Positions 35,701 to 48,412 of a stretch of 64,000 nt of DNA are shown here, one piece after another. Source of the stretch: Cristatella mucedo (taxonomy: Eukaryota; Bryozoa; Phylactolaemata; Cristatellidae). The position numbers were made by a program, and so were the translations under genes. The stretch covers positions 722,001-786,000 of the forward strand of contig WPIO01000105.1 of NCBI GenBank assembly GCA_009760855.2, read 5' to 3'. Under the pieces are notes generated by a model. The model was given only the letters and a program-made list of their open reading frames with translations, had not been told where the DNA came from and did no database searches. The stretch's first letter is position 1; every line of letters starts with the position of its first letter.

Positions 35701-36385
35701 GGAGCTTGGACAGCAAGTGGCGCCCGTACCAAGCACACTTCCGCGCAGTTACTGCAGGTCCTGTCCGTTTGACCTGGATCGCTACTTGCGCTTCTGGCTG
35801 TCAATCTCCCGGTGTGCTTATCGTTTTATTTTTCGTACTCTTAAAAAAATGCAGCTTAAGCTCGCTATTTATTAAAAATGGTGACGCGCGGCTTCTACTA
35901 AGCGACGAAGCTCCTCCTCCTCCTCCAGAGAGCGACTACAGCGAGGCGGCGAGTGCCCACGCTTTGCACACGCTCAGCAGCAGCCAGTGCGGCGTCGGCA
36001 GTCGTGCGTCGCCGCACTGGCTGCAGGGCAATTTCTTCACGTTCCGCTTAGCTTGATAGCCGAGGAGGCAGCAGCACAGGCTGCGACGGCAGACAGATTC
36101 TAGACTCGCGATTAGCGCCAACGGCGCGCACACTCGCTGGTAAACTGCGATGGGATACCCGGCTGCACTTCCGCTCCGATGGCTACGTAGCCTGGCTGGC
36201 TGCTGAGCAAGCGAAGCCATTCGTCGTTCCGTCTTTTGAGAGCAAATGCGTGAAAATCCTGCACGCACTAATAATAGGACTGCCTTTTAATAGCGCGCCC
36301 TCGAGTAGTACTGGATCTTTTCCCGTGAACTTTACGCCGCATCTGCTCATCGCGTGAAGTGACGGCGCATAACCATTTTTCCGCA
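35701..36385. other. no recognisable gene
   Basis: Mixed composition with short open frames on both strands only. Confidence 0.35.
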
Positions 36386-36389
36386 ATAT

Positions 36390-37145
36390 AAAATTGCTAA
36401 AATTTGGGCTTTTTTAGATAAGGATACCACGTCTAAATTGGCTCAGGCATTTGTTACATCCCGTCTTGACTTCTGTAACTCACTGCTTGCTGGCCTACCG
36501 GCATGTGCAATCAGGCGGTTACAGACGGTGCAAAACTCTGCAGCTAGGCTTGTCTGTCGTGGACGTCACAGTTGCTACATCACACCACTTCTCACCGACC
36601 TGCACTGGCTACCAGTCAAGCAACGGATTGACTTCAAGGTTTTGTCGCTCACTTTTAGGTCACTTCATTCTTTGGCTCCAGCCCATCTCTCAGATCTACT
36701 CTCCCCACCAGGCCAAGCATCGTACCACCCGCTTTTTGGAATCCAACACTTCAGCTATACCTCGTACAAACCTCAAATCCATTGGAGATGGTGCATTTAG
36801 TTAGTATGCTCCCAAAGACTGGAACTCACTCCCGACTTGCGTCAGAACATCTCCTGACTTGACCACATTTAAAAAGAATTTAAAAACACACCTATTTAGG
36901 ACAGCATTTACTGGGTCCCTGTGATTCATCTTTGATGTGCTTATGCGTGCTGACACTGTGCATGCAGCCACTAACCACATTTGCCTGCTGATCCTGTGCA
37001 TGTCACCCCTAACCATGTTATTCTTGTTTATCAAGCATGATTTTACTCACCATTTAATCGCGCTTCCCTTTGCAGCAAATGTGAACCTCCTAGAAAGAGG
37101 TTGAATTCTCTGAGGGCGCTTTATCAAGTGCATTATTTTTATTAT
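36390..37145 (+). mobile_element. LINE F2 copy (C-terminal coding region and tail)
   Basis: The open frame 36438-36800 gives 'FVTSRLDFCNSLLAGLPACA', 'LLTDLHWLPVKQRIDFKVLS', 'LHSLAPAHLSDLL'. It then breaks frame and continues to the F2 terminal block at 37090-37145 with (ATT)n. Very similar to 19930-20762. Confidence 0.9.
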
Positions 37146-37384
37146 TTCTATAACCATACCCTAGCTTGGCAGCGAGACAGAACCAGCGCACGAAGCGGCA
37201 GCTTGCCAAGCGCTTCATCAGGCAGACGAATCGAGCACGTGGGGTCTAAATCCGCTCTGTTTTACAGCTACGATATCTGCTTTTTACAATTCTAACGTGA
37301 TATATTCTTTGATGAGTTTCCACTCACAGCTCCTAATTATAACGATGCTAGACTAGAAAGAGACTCGGATGGTATTTAGCACAG

Positions 37385-37762
37385 TTGATAGCATTTCGAT
37401 ATCTCGATAGTGTCGAGATTATGGAGATTCAGCTTGGCATATGGAGTTTAAAGTGTGACCCCTTAAAAGTAGACCTACAGCTGAGCAAGAAAATATTTGG
37501 GAAGGCATCATTCATATTAACTTTGGAAACTATCTCCGAGAGGATCAAGTGCATTACTCCCTGCCAAGCTGAGCGAGCTTGCATTCAACTAGAGGAAACA
37601 GGTCGAATTACTAATAGTATTAATGATAATGATCATTCCTTTCTATTGCACCCTAGCAGAACGTCATCTCTATTGAGGTACTTTAAAACTTCCGGAAAGA
37701 GAATACATGCCCACTATTTAGTGAACATGCAAGATATCAAGCATGAAAAGGTAGAAAAGTAG
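37385..37762 (+). CDS. hypothetical 125-codon open frame
   Basis: Longest non-repetitive frame in the AT-rich stretch after the LINE. The translation has mixed, protein-like composition ('CDPLKVDLQLSKKIFGKASF', 'ISERIKCITPCQAERACI') but no motif I recognise. No splice or promoter context supports it, and a chance ORF of this size in 64 kb is plausible. Confidence 0.15.
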   Translation: MIAFRYLDSVEIMEIQLGIWSLKCDPLKVDLQLSKKIFGKASFILTLETISERIKCITPCQAERACIQLEETGRITNSINDNDHSFLLHPSRTSSLLRYFKTSGKRIHAHYLVNMQDIKHEKVEK

Positions 37763-39600
37763 CGGTCTTACGTCAGCATTCTAAACCAAACCGGAAAACA
37801 CTCAAGGCTACCATTTGGCAATGCCTCTGGCTAATAGCATGCTCTGAGTCATGCAATTGTACCAACGCAAACCACAACGGAACAAAAACGGCAGGTTCTC
37901 ACTTGAGCGTCGGGAAAACTAATTGGAACAGGTATATCTGTATCTGAAACTTAACAGGTGCAAGGTCATTAAAAGTAGTGACTTCTGCTGGGTGCGAGTT
38001 AGAGACTTTTGGTGACTATGCACTGAAGGTTTGACCACCAGAAGATTTCAACTTAGTGCTAAGGACGGCGAGACGACTACATGCTGAGGATCGATAGGGT
38101 AAAGAGAGCACACTTTAGAGATCGTGTAAATGGACGAAGGCGAGTGACAGACATGACCTGCGAGCAGGAGCATTGATTGTGAAATCGATTCCATGGTGAT
38201 AAGAACCGGTGAAACTCAGATAGACGTTTCCTAATGTCGCATACTGCGCTGTGGACCACAGACCAGATTGAGTTAAGCACAGATGCAGACGATTGACAAC
38301 ACAGGCCCCGAGGTCTGAATAAAGTAAAACAGCAAAACTCTAGACGAGCTGTCACAGAATTGATAGCTAGTTTTGCCGTAGTATTCCTATCTGAGCAGTC
38401 TGTCATGTTTGCGATGTTCCTTGACTGAAAATAAGCCTAGAGGACAAGCTCAGCAAAGATGAATTCCATGGAAACCGATATCGAAAAATGCGAGAATAAA
38501 AGAGTGTGGCGATGAGAGGCCCCCCCCCCCATTCGTCCGGCAGGTTCGGACATGATTGGATCTAGTCTCTAATCTGCCACCATTGAGATCGCCAGGTAAA
38601 ATGCTCGCTTGGGAGTGTGGTTAAGAATGCTGTCGATAGGGGAATATTAGTACTTTCGGATATCCGATCTCTGGTTCCTTTACTTCTCTATGCGAAAGTT
38701 CTTCGTAGCCTTAGCTACTTTTCATGCTCTTTAAATGCCAACCGGTGTCCGACATGGAGTCCCGATGGGACTTTGGCGGTTGGACGCCGTCGCTGGCCGC
38801 CGCACGCTGTCTCTGCTCAGGGAGGAAGGAAAGGTGACCGCACGACGTGCTTTGCCCCGTCCGTCCGACGATGACGAACGCTACGACCTCGTCCTCAACC
38901 GTTTAGATGCAGCTATCAGATCCGGATCGCGTGCGGCAGCTGGCGACCTTTGACAGCCAGGTTACGGCCAGCGTCAGCATGCTACGGCTAGACTTCGTTT
39001 TGACTACAGAACCACGGTAATCGTAGCATACACGGCCATACTGATTGACAACAACAAGGATGCCCAGCCCCCCGTTGAGGAGGCCGAAGACCGCAAGATC
39101 ACTGAGTACGCAAGCATGGCAACATAGCAAACGACTGTCTGGCGCGGTAGTGGAGAATAGCAAAGGTGCTGTTTTCGTTGTGGATTCTCTCGGTGAGAGA
39201 ACCAAGCAAAGGAAAGATGTCAGAATGCTCTTGGCGTAACGCGAAGCAACCGGAAGCTCTGGCGGAAGCTGCGTGTGGGTGATTAGCGTACGGACAGCCC
39301 GACGGAGCTGCGACACATTCTTCTGGGCTGAAGACGCTCTCGAAATACGTCGTTCGGCACGCCATCGTTGAGCTCAGGGTAGGGGAGAAACCACCATCAG
39401 TGATTTTGTAAGCATCATGTGCAAACATTATTAATGCATGTGCGTATCTAAGCTGCTATAAGTTTGCAATTATCTGCTTGAAGTCATACCAAATGCGGTG
39501 TGCAAATTTCCTTTTACGTTCTCGTGAGCTCGGCTTTGCTGGTATCAATGCTTGCAGGATTTTTGCTGAGTCATTACTGGTTGGCGGGTGTTACTACACG
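37763..39600. other. no recognisable gene
   Basis: Short open frames on both strands, and a poly-C run of about 10 at 38521. Nothing identified. Confidence 0.4.
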
Positions 39601-39639
39601 CACGCGCGTACGCTCGCGCGCGTGCTTGCGTGAGCGAGT

Positions 39640-39704
39640 ACACACACACATACACACACAAACACATGCACGCACACACACACACACACACACACACGTG
39701 TGTG

Positions 39705-39740
<36 letters not shown>
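39640..39740. repeat. compound (CA)n / (TA)n microsatellite
   Basis: An imperfect CA run (39640-39697), then GT, then about 14 TA units to 39740. ORFs over it are low-complexity artefacts. Confidence 0.9.
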
Positions 39741-39744
<4 letters not shown>

Positions 39745-39794
39745 GAATAGCGTTTGTATAGCGTTCAAAGAGAACATTATCTCTATTCAGGTGC

Positions 39795-39862
39795 TTCGCG
39801 GACGCCACGGGGCTCGAACTGACGACCTCGGTCGTCAAATACGTTCACCTTAATGTAATGAA
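39795..39862 (-). mobile_element. tRNA-SINE head fragment
   Basis: The minus strand reads 'attaaggtgaacg', then 'gacgaccgaggtcgtcagtt' and a B box AGTTCGAGCCCC. Only the tRNA-like head remains. Confidence 0.5.
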
Positions 39863-40925
39863 ATGTACCTCCGCCTGTAACTCCACAAAGCCAGAAAGAC
39901 TATGTGGGTGTTACGCAGGAGAATTTGTATAGCTCACTCACAGACTAATCGGCTTTCGTTACGCAATCGGTTGCCAACAGACTTTATCTCACGTCAAACA
40001 AGAGAAGGTGGGAAGCATGGCGGAGTCAGGAGAGCAGTTGAGGTAGTGAGTAGCATGGAAGTAACAGCTCAGGAACGTTGAAAGGATGAGCCATAGTCGG
40101 CAGCAGGAGAGTAGTTGTCGTTGCGTAAGAATTTTTGATGCGAGTTCCACAATGTAGGACCTGCAGAGCTAAGCTTCTGTCGCTAACGGTCTTTAAGCGG
40201 AGGAATAGAGCAGCTAATTTGTTATCCATTCCGGACCTAAGGGCACGAAGGGTCTGAAACTGGTGCAGCAGTTCAGCTAGGTATAGAGGAGCCAAGCCGT
40301 GTCGGGCCTCGTGGGTCAGCGTAAGAACTTTGCTCAGTATCCGTTGATCGACCGGCAGCCATCCTAGCTCTTCTAGCAAAGGAGACACGTGGTCAAACCT
40401 CTGGGACTTGAAAACCAGCTTTGCAGCCATATTTATAGCCATCTGCAGCCTATTTGCATTTTTTTGGTAGACCAGCCAAAAGGGAATTACAATAATCAAG
40501 CCGAGACAGAACTAAGGAGCTAGTTAAATCTTTTACAAGCCACTGTGGAAGACAGCTCCTTTTCTTAGATTGGGATCGGACGGCTAGCTGTACAAGTAGT
40601 CTTCTGAATGAAGCTTTTAAAATCGAGGCAGCTGTCGAAAACGAGACCTAAATTTCGAGCATGTGGTGATGGTCGCACAACAGCATCATGTATTAGAAGA
40701 GCAAAGCCTTCTAGTCCAGCCACACGCTTAGGGTGTCCTATGAGCAGCAGTTTAGCTTCATCGTCATTTAGTTTCTAGAAATTTTCCGACATCCAGGATC
40801 AAATATTGGTAAGGCAAGCATTCAGTTTATCCGTCGCTGCTGCAGATTCTGGTTTTGAATGAAAAACACAGCTGGGTATCGTCAGAATAAAAGCGATATC
40901 CTATTCCATGGGCGAGGCGAGTTAT
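39846..40925 (-). mobile_element. LINE F1 copy D
   Basis: The F1 3' block (on plus: 'gcctgtaactccacaaagcc') lies at 39866, then a 157-codon minus-strand frame (40026-40499) with 'LGWLPVDQRILSKVLTLTHE', then decayed RT up to a degenerate YADD region near 40870-40900. It is inactive. The tail on the minus strand is (ATTAC)-like. Confidence 0.85.
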
Positions 40926-40929
40926 TTAA

Positions 40930-42540
40930 TCACTGAGCCAAACCACCAATCTTTTCAGGTCCGAGACCTTTGCACGCATTCTGCCTCTTCTTAAGATAGT
41001 GAGGGGTACTAGCGCATAACGGTGAGTGAACTGTTGACAACTGGAGACAACAGAAATTTAATGTAGTGAGCAACTGACTCGCTACGCACCTCGCGATCGA
41101 CTTCCACCAATTTGTGACCATTCGAAACCAATTGATACCGCTTGTCACCAGTGTAGGCGTCACTTTTGCCTTCTCAGAGTCGGCTATGCCTGCAACCTAC
41201 GTCCGCAAGGGCAACAGTAATATGTATGATCGATGTCGTGGGCTCAATCACTGCAGCATACGCTAAGTGCGCGTGTTAAAATAAGTTTTCTCAAGGTGCT
41301 ATATAAATGAATAACGAACGAATTATGTATACCACCAGCTAGGCTCGTTGTATACATTATGCTTCTGCAGTGATAAGCAAGCCTGATGCTGTGGAGAACA
41401 TCGTTTGCAAACTCTCCTCCATAAATGCTGTTGGCACTAATTGGGCCCGTAGCTGAGGTCATGGCTCTCCGAGACGTGCTGAGGCACACGCAAGTAATAA
41501 TCCGCATGCTGTAGCTCGCTTTAATAGCGCACGGTGGAGCAGCAAGGGGGCGTGACCAATTCCCGTTTTAATTAGGCCGCCTGGCGCCGCTGGGTACCGA
41601 CATCCGTCGCCCAGCTAGCACTGCAGGGGACAGGGGAGAAAAGCTCGCCGTCGGCACGCTGGAACTTCCGGCCAGGAGCTCCGTGGCGAGAACGTAGCAT
41701 CAGTCGCTGAATGAAAGTAGCAGCCACAATCAGCTTTCTTTGAGGTGGAAAAAATGCCCATCACTTTTTCGACTCTCGTCACTCTCCGCCCTGTTAATGT
41801 TCAAGGGCAACCCTCAGCCCCCTACGCCCGACATTTAGCACTCACTCCACAAGGATTCTTCCCTAAAGTATGTCCGTCGCAAACATGCTCCCCACAAAGG
41901 TTACCTCGTCGCATCATCGCGACGAGTCTTCCGCGGCGGCTTACTCTGTGCAGCAATTGGTTCGATACAGTCAGACTTGAACCTTCGAATTGACAATGAG
42001 TCAATGGATTGACGCTTCGTCTGTGGCTATGGCTTCTTGCCTCGCCGACTATTTTCTGCAATTAACGTCGACCGCCTTGTAGAGCTTGCAACCAAACTCT
42101 ATGAAATAGTCTGTCCATACGACGATTCAATTCATTAGAGACAGTTGCTTCACAGGTTTGAAAGGAAATAGATTCAGACAAAGTGCTTAAGAATGTCGAG
42201 ACACTTCCCGATCTTGGACAGTCTGGCAGGCTGGCACAGTGAGGTCGACCTGAGACAAGTACGACCTACTGTAGAAACTGCTGCGACTTATTCAGTCACT
42301 TCCAGAGTCGACCACAGGTCTCGCGTTGCCACGGTCAAATGTTAGTTCAGCGTATTTAAATTCGTCAAGACGCGTTTTCGAAAAAATGGTGGGGCCAGAC
42401 TACCTTTAACAGTGCCACGCTGCTGAACGCCGGGAAAGAAATAGCCGCGAAGGTGAGCAAAAGGTGAAATCATCAATACGTCCAGTTTGTGCCAAGCCGC
42501 CGATTAGGTGTCCAATAAGCGAAATGCTATTTCCATTTCG
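40930..42540. other. no recognisable gene
   Basis: Open frames are short and on both strands. No repeats were recognised. Confidence 0.4.
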
Positions 42541-42554
42541 CTAATCATTTTGTG

Positions 42555-42905
42555 ATAATAACAATAATACATTCAATATAGCGGCCTCAGAGAACTCATT
42601 CTAGGCACTTTACATTTGCTGTGAAGAAAGTACGATCGAACGGTTGGTGGTAGCGTGCTCAATAAACAACATGACTAACATGGTTAGGGGTGACATGCAC
42701 AGGGTCAGCATGCAAACGTGGTTAGTGGCAGCATGCACAGTGTCAGCACGCATAAGCACATCAAGGACGAATCGTAGGGACCCACTAAATGCGTGATCTA
42801 TAGATGAGTTTATATGAGTTTATTTATGAGTTTATAGATGAGTAGTTTTTAGTTTCTTTTTTATTCTGGTCTAGTCAGGAGATGTCGTGAAACAAGTCGG
42901 GATGG
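42555..42905 (-). mobile_element. LINE F2 3' region
   Basis: A degraded (AAT)-like start and terminal block, then 'gacatgcacagggtcagcat' and 'gcacgcataagcacatcaag', matching 17990-18180. A small local expansion of 'gatgagttta' units lies at 42805-42848. Confidence 0.7.
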
Positions 42906-43570
42906 CTAGTGCCCTATCTGAAAATCCCTGCTCCGTAATCGCCCGTGCTTAAAGAAAGAACTCGCCCTGCATCAAGACTGCATAAGCAGGGGAAAACTAA
43001 ACAAACGCTGCTAACTACGAGCCCAAAATTGTCCGCATTCTTCGTCATACGTCGTCCGTAAAGCTGGGCTGCTGTCAAATCACCGAGTATCTCATGATAC
43101 TGCACAAACATAAATAAAAATAACTCTGGATCCTAATGCCTGAGGACGAATTTAGAGAGGAAAAATCTACACGACACGCGATTCAAACCTGCAGCTTATA
43201 TATAAAAAAATCTCATTAGCAACGCAATAAACTTATGTCTCGATTCAACAAAGCAGCAAGTGACTGACCGACGCGTCGGATTAGCTAGATGATTCTTCGG
43301 AAACGCTGCTCAGTCAACCTGTTGTCAGAAGATTGGCTGGCATCTTGCGGGAATTCACTGCTTACGCACAGCTCATAACTTCGCCATGTCGCTAGCGATG
43401 TCTAATTTCGCAGATTTTAACTAGCCGAAAAATCCTTGCTTGTGCGTCATCTGCCTTTATATGTCTGTCTTATTTGTCGTTACGGGACGCTTAGTAGTGT
43501 ACACTGCAGCTTTATCTTTGCAGCCACAAGCCAAGTAGCTGTGCACAGCAATGTGTAAGTAAATATAACT
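42906..43570. other. no recognisable gene
   Basis: AT-leaning with short open frames only. Confidence 0.35.
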
Positions 43571-43578
43571 CCAACTCG

Positions 43579-43941
43579 GTGCACCGCTCAGGTCCACTCA
43601 TAATTTGTCTTCACGGAGCTCTAAATCGGCCAACGTATAATGTCTATACGCACGAGACTATTGAAACGACACGGACTGCATTTACATACAATGGAGGGGA
43701 CTCGATCTCCATCTACGTGCTACTGTTTCACCTTGCGTCAGGCAGTAGTAAGTTAAATGTTGTGCATTTTAAAGTCCCAAGCATGCAGAATCTTCACAAG
43801 ACGATCGCCTTAACGTTCTTGGAAGGCGGAGATGGAAAAAAGGTTATCCATATGGTGTGCCAGAAAGGTAAAACATCAACACACGGATGCATTGCGTGCT
43901 CAAATACGGTAAAAGAAAAAGGTAGATTAAAGGCTAGCTGA
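43579..43941 (+). CDS. hypothetical 120-codon open frame
   Basis: The translation looks protein-like ('PLIICLHGALNRPTYNVYT', 'SSKLNVVHFKVPSMQNLHKT', 'KKVIHMVCQKGKTSTHGCIA'), with five cysteines overall and no low complexity. The composition is close to neutral, so the open length is less trivially explained than in the CpG islands. I recognise no family. It could be an exon or a fragment of a mobile-element protein; nothing nearby decides. Confidence 0.2.
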   Translation: MHRSGPLIICLHGALNRPTYNVYTHETIETTRTAFTYNGGDSISIYVLLFHLASGSSKLNVVHFKVPSMQNLHKTIALTFLEGGDGKKVIHMVCQKGKTSTHGCIACSNTVKEKGRLKAS

Positions 43942-44311
43942 TTCAATAGCTTCATTCAAATAGCTGGCAGAAAATCATAGTGGCGTTCACTTCCTCTTGC
44001 ACTGACCAATGAAGTCTGAGTACCTTATCTCTGTGCTGAGGCTCATTGTAATGCAGCAACACTAGGCAGAACTCGAACAGCACTTTTTGGCGGGTGGTTC
44101 GGCGAAGCTGAAGAGACACAGCTGAGAAGATACGTATAGAACATTAGATCACATCTATAAGTTAGTGGTAGCTGGAGGCATTCAATCTCGTCCGTCAAGA
44201 GCAATGCTCTTGTGAGTGTGTTCGATACAATTAGGGGATAGAGCTTGCTTGTGAAAATCCTGACTGAATCTCCACACTTCTGCGGCGCATACATTTCGTG
44301 ACAGCATTCTG

Positions 44312-44341
44312 TAAATAGGAGCTCCTGACAGCTCCTATTTA
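44312..44341. repeat. perfect 12-bp hairpin
   Basis: TAAATAGGAGCT (44312-44323) and its reverse complement (44330-44341), loop of 6 bases. Confidence 0.85.
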
Positions 44342-44579
44342 ATGACTTTCTCGCTTGTAAGCAGCACGGGGGAGGGGTGCGGGCTGACTAAACCTCGACC
44401 AGGCGAAACAGGCGAAAGGAAGCATTTTACTCTCAGGTCCAACTTTAAAAAATACGTGACGGATCAAATCGGAGCAGTATTTTCTCGCAGTAGCAGAGGT
44501 TACCACACGAATTCTTCTCATCAGTATACAAAGGAACGTTGTCCATCAGGTGAATCTTGATTCAATAGTAAAAGTAACG

Positions 44580-45480
44580 TAACCGAACGCAATGGTGTTG
44601 TGGGGTTTATTCGATGGCGCGTGTCTCCGTACCTAATAATTTTGGTGGCTCACGGTGATAATGCAGGCAGACAGAGTAGAGCGACAGTGACTTGTAGGCT
44701 TACTCGCGCGATTTCACGCTAGCTGTCAATGCTCGGAGCTGCTCGGCTGATTCACCGATTCACGTGCGCATCGTCACATGCGATCGGGTACTACATGACT
44801 TGCTCATTTTTGCAGCAAGCTTCGAATGCTGCGAAACATTTGAGCGGATTTCGGGTCCCCGGAAATGCGACAGCTCGTTTTGCATGACTGCAGAAAGAAT
44901 AGTCAACAGCTGATGGCCGAGCGATTGGCCGACTAGCCAGTCGCTTGGCCGGTGCAGTTGCACCAGCAGTTGCGGCAGGCTGACGCGTCTCGACGCCGCA
45001 CGCGACCAGTAATCCCGACATACTTAAAGCCGCTCGGTGCCGCTGGACAGCCCTCGACATCATGGCGGTAAGCTGAAGGGCTGCGAATGCGAAAAGCATT
45101 TCGGATACGCTAGCCCTAAGGCGCGGAAAGAGCGGCGGAATAGTTTCCGTTTCCGGAGCCGCGGTGGCAGCGAAGCTTGGGGCCACAGGAGTGTCGCTGC
45201 CGGGCATTGGCAGAAGGCGGAGCGAGCGCTCCGCTCGCTCTCGCCTCACTTAACGCTACGTCAGCTCGAGCCGAACCGCAGGCGTCCGTCCGCCGTGCGA
45301 TCTGTTAGCGCGACGTGCCGAGAGTGGCAGGCACTGGTCTGCGAGAATGAGATAAGAACCCCCGGTGTTTCGCGATAGTGACTGCACGAAAATGATTACG
45401 AGTCCCTGTATCGAGAGATCCTACCTAGAGTAGCCGAGCTGCAGCTGCAGCTGCAGCTGCGCCTCCTCTGAATCAGACAG
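44580..45480. promoter_or_regulatory. moderately CpG-rich block, possible promoter
   Basis: It contains the start-codon mini-exon candidate at 45061-45066 and GC-rich flanks. A CAGCTG-rich palindromic patch lies at 45438-45462. Confidence 0.3.
45061..45066 (+). CDS. possible mini first coding exon (ATG GCG then donor)
   Basis: The sequence 'catcATGGCG' is followed at once by GTAAGC, a good splice donor. Many housekeeping genes, notably ribosomal protein genes, have a first coding exon of just a few codons. The position in a CpG-rich block fits, but the motif is short and may be chance. Confidence 0.15.
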
Positions 45481-45499
45481 AGGTAAACCGACTCGACGT

Positions 45500-47540
45500 A
45501 GCCTGCATTTCTAAAAAAACGGTACCTTTAAATAGCTGGAGACTTTTTGGGCTACCTAAGTACAAGACAGTAATGATAGTAGTAGTAGCAGCCGTGATAA
45601 CAGGTCACTTGTATTGCGCTTACAGAGAAATAAATCTCTATAGAGTTAATTCAGAGCTCGCTGCACTAGAAGCAGTGACCAAGAGTTAGTTAAATGCACG
45701 GTACCTTGTTTAGACAGGCAAACAAAGAGGGTGCTCAGACTAGCATTTGAAAGCACACAAGAACACTCTCGGGTAACTGGACTCCTAATTATCTAAAGCA
45801 CTGAATAAAGCAAGGGAAACACGTAGGAACATTAAAAAAAAACTAGTTAACTGCGGTTCAGGAAAATCTAAACAGAACAGACGGGCATGAATCTTTAGCT
45901 GAGACCTAACTGATTTAGAGTCATTGCATGCGATGACAGAGCGGCCCCATACCGAGCTCCGGGCTTTCTGGGCCAGCTAGGTTTATGGGAAACGTTGTCA
46001 CGCGTTTTTGCTCTGAAATTCAAGTCGCACGCTTCCACGAAACTCCAATTGAGTCACCCGAGGTCAACGAGTTTTCGTTCAGAACGGTAATGTTTTTAAG
46101 GACGCGTCGTCGCTACTCAGGTACTCGCAGCCTCAGCCCCTGCGGGGAGCTACCTAAGCGAGTGGCTCTGCTAAGTGTGGTTCTGCTAAGCGCTGGGCGC
46201 TTTGCTGCTGAGCCGCCTGAGCTCGGTCAGGTCTCGTCGAGTCTCCCTGGGTGGTACGTGCGACCTCTCAGACCTTCGATTCGTCGGCAACCTCTCTATT
46301 CGGCAAGCGAAAATGCTAACATGCGAGCATGCGCTGCGAGCATGAGCTCGCAAGAATTCCGGCTGCACTAACTGACGTTCGCTAAATCAACAGCTGACGA
46401 GCATCTGTTCATTCGCTACAACCGCGGCCGGCGGCGGCGGCGGCTAGCTGCACGTCCGCGACTGGCGCTGCGGTAATCTGAGCCGCGAACTTTGAAGCGC
46501 AGGCGAGAGAGGGAGAGAGAGCGAGGGAGCCGACCTCAGATCGCCCGTGCGGGCAACGGCAAAGACGCGAAGTGCTAAGCGCTACGCCTTTTCCAGGAAA
46601 GTGCTGGGTAATACGCGATCTAGGCATTTCCACCTGGAGCCGTTAATTAAGCAGCTTACGGCGCTCGGTCCGAGAAAAACAAGCAGCCGCTGCAGCAGCG
46701 CTTTTCGGCTCTCGCGACGCTCAGCGAAAGAGGACCGATACGAGCTGGCGATAAACGCTGCTGTTCTTGCTGCTTCTCGTTTTCGCTAAACTCATCCACC
46801 GAGGCTGATCGATTTGTCGAGCCTCAGTCGAGGCACTCACTGCATTGAACGTCGGGCGGCCACATCGTACCGCAGGGTGACGAGGTCGACCGAATGCGAC
46901 GGTTAGCCTCGCTTTGGTGCAAGAGGACTGCACCGGTTGGGAGCCGATGACACATTTCTGGCTGCCGGTTGGCGAGCGATTGCTCTGTCCAGAGCGAAGA
47001 GTCGTCGCGTCAGCAGCAGCGACGAGTTGGTGGAGAGATACGACTGTCACGCGAGCTTTAAAGACAGACACGTGACCGGTGGACGTTGAGTGCATATGGA
47101 GTGAGTGTCCACACCAAAACCTGTAAAGTTTCGGGGCGGTATACTTTAGTTTCGCCTGCGTTGTTTCAAATTCTGATGGGCGAATGACTGTTCCACGCAC
47201 GGCCTGCCTGACATGGCCTCCATCCTGTGGTGGTGTGTGACGTAATCCTAGATTCAGCACTTACGAACAAGCGAAGTCGTGGCCGACGCGGCGGTGGGCT
47301 CGAGGACATGGCAGCTAGCGAGGTGCACGCTGGGTCTTTATCCCTTTTAAATGGCTCGTGCCATATCTGCTAATGTACAGATGCCGTATAGTTGGTTTAA
47401 GCTACCCGCCAGACTTAAAAAAACACAAAGTTCGCGGCTTTCTATGGTATATCTTCATGTTCTGCTTCCAGGCGCATTGCTTCGCGTGTGCGTAGGGCTA
47501 TGGTGAGAGATAAACATGCTATGCTTCAGTAAATATTAAT
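45500..47540. other. no certain gene
   Basis: Several open frames up to 179 codons (46721-47260, minus) in moderately GC-rich DNA. None shows recognisable motifs. The adjacent plus frame 45985-46371 is also unsupported. Confidence 0.3.
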
Positions 47541-47548
47541 AAGCAATT

Positions 47549-47572
47549 TATATATATATATATATATATATA
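47549..47572. repeat. (TA)n microsatellite
   Basis: About 12 TA units. Confidence 0.9.
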
Positions 47573-47574
47573 AG

Positions 47575-47715
47575 AATATGGTTTATTTGTATAGAGCTTT
47601 GAAAGAACTTAATCACTATCCACGTGGTTCACATATGCCGCAGGACTCAAGACCACGATCTCGGTCGTCAAAGGTGAGCACCTTAACCAGTGGGCCAAAC
47701 CAGGGGGATGGAGGC
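47575..47715 (-). mobile_element. tRNA-SINE head (decayed)
   Basis: The minus strand shows 'ggcccactggttaaggtgct' (A box) and 'gaccgagatcgtggtcttg' (anticodon and degenerate B side). It retains the best A box of the family in the window. Confidence 0.5.
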
Positions 47716-47984
47716 TAGTAGGAGGTGGCTCTGCCAAAACTTCTAATCGCGTCCTGCATGCCGGTTGGCCACTATTCTTGAGCATAACTCCGGAGCAGCT
47801 TCTATCCACCATCAAATGAGACATCTCCTGAGGCAGATGCAGATACTTGGCTATCGTACATTTCGTCTTAAAGCGTTTCGACGGTTTTTGGCGATGTCAA
47901 AATCGGGGCTCGTGCAGGAAGTAGCCACGGGAAGAGCCGAGTCAGTGGAGGATCGATAAATCAGCCAAATCAGTGGAAACTGCG

Positions 47985-48412
47985 TCTCGCCGACAACTGC
48001 TCTGGCTCCCAGTCGAGCAACGCATTGCATCGACTTCCCCCGTTTTATCACTCACTTTTAGGTCCCTTTATCATTTGACTCAATTCACTTATCAGTTCTA
48101 AGCCCCTATCAGCCCCTATCGTCATACCACCCCAAAGCCTGGAACTCACTTCCGACTAGCATCACGACATCCCCTGACTCGACCATATTGAATAAGAAAC
48201 TAAAAACGCATCTATTTACCCCAGCATTTAGTGGGTCCATGCGAATCGTCCTTAATTTTGCTTATGCGTGCTGACACTTTGCATGCGGCCACGACCCATG
48301 TTTGCATGCTGACCCTGTCCCCGATGCTGACCATGCTTCCTTTGCAGCAAATGTAAAATGCTTATATTGAGTTCCCTGAGCGCACTATAACAAATGCATT
48401 ATTATTATAATG
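47985..48412 (+). mobile_element. LINE F2 copy
   Basis: 'ctggctcccagtcgagcaac' (the LHWLPV-QRI region) through 'aaagcctggaactcac', then the terminal block and (ATT)n at 48400. A roughly 60-bp stretch is missing relative to 36640-36740. Confidence 0.8.

Noticed and set aside
38735-39316. Gag or pol fragment of an LTR element
   Set aside because: Some Leu/Arg-rich wording looked retroelement-like, but no diagnostic motif or LTR was found.
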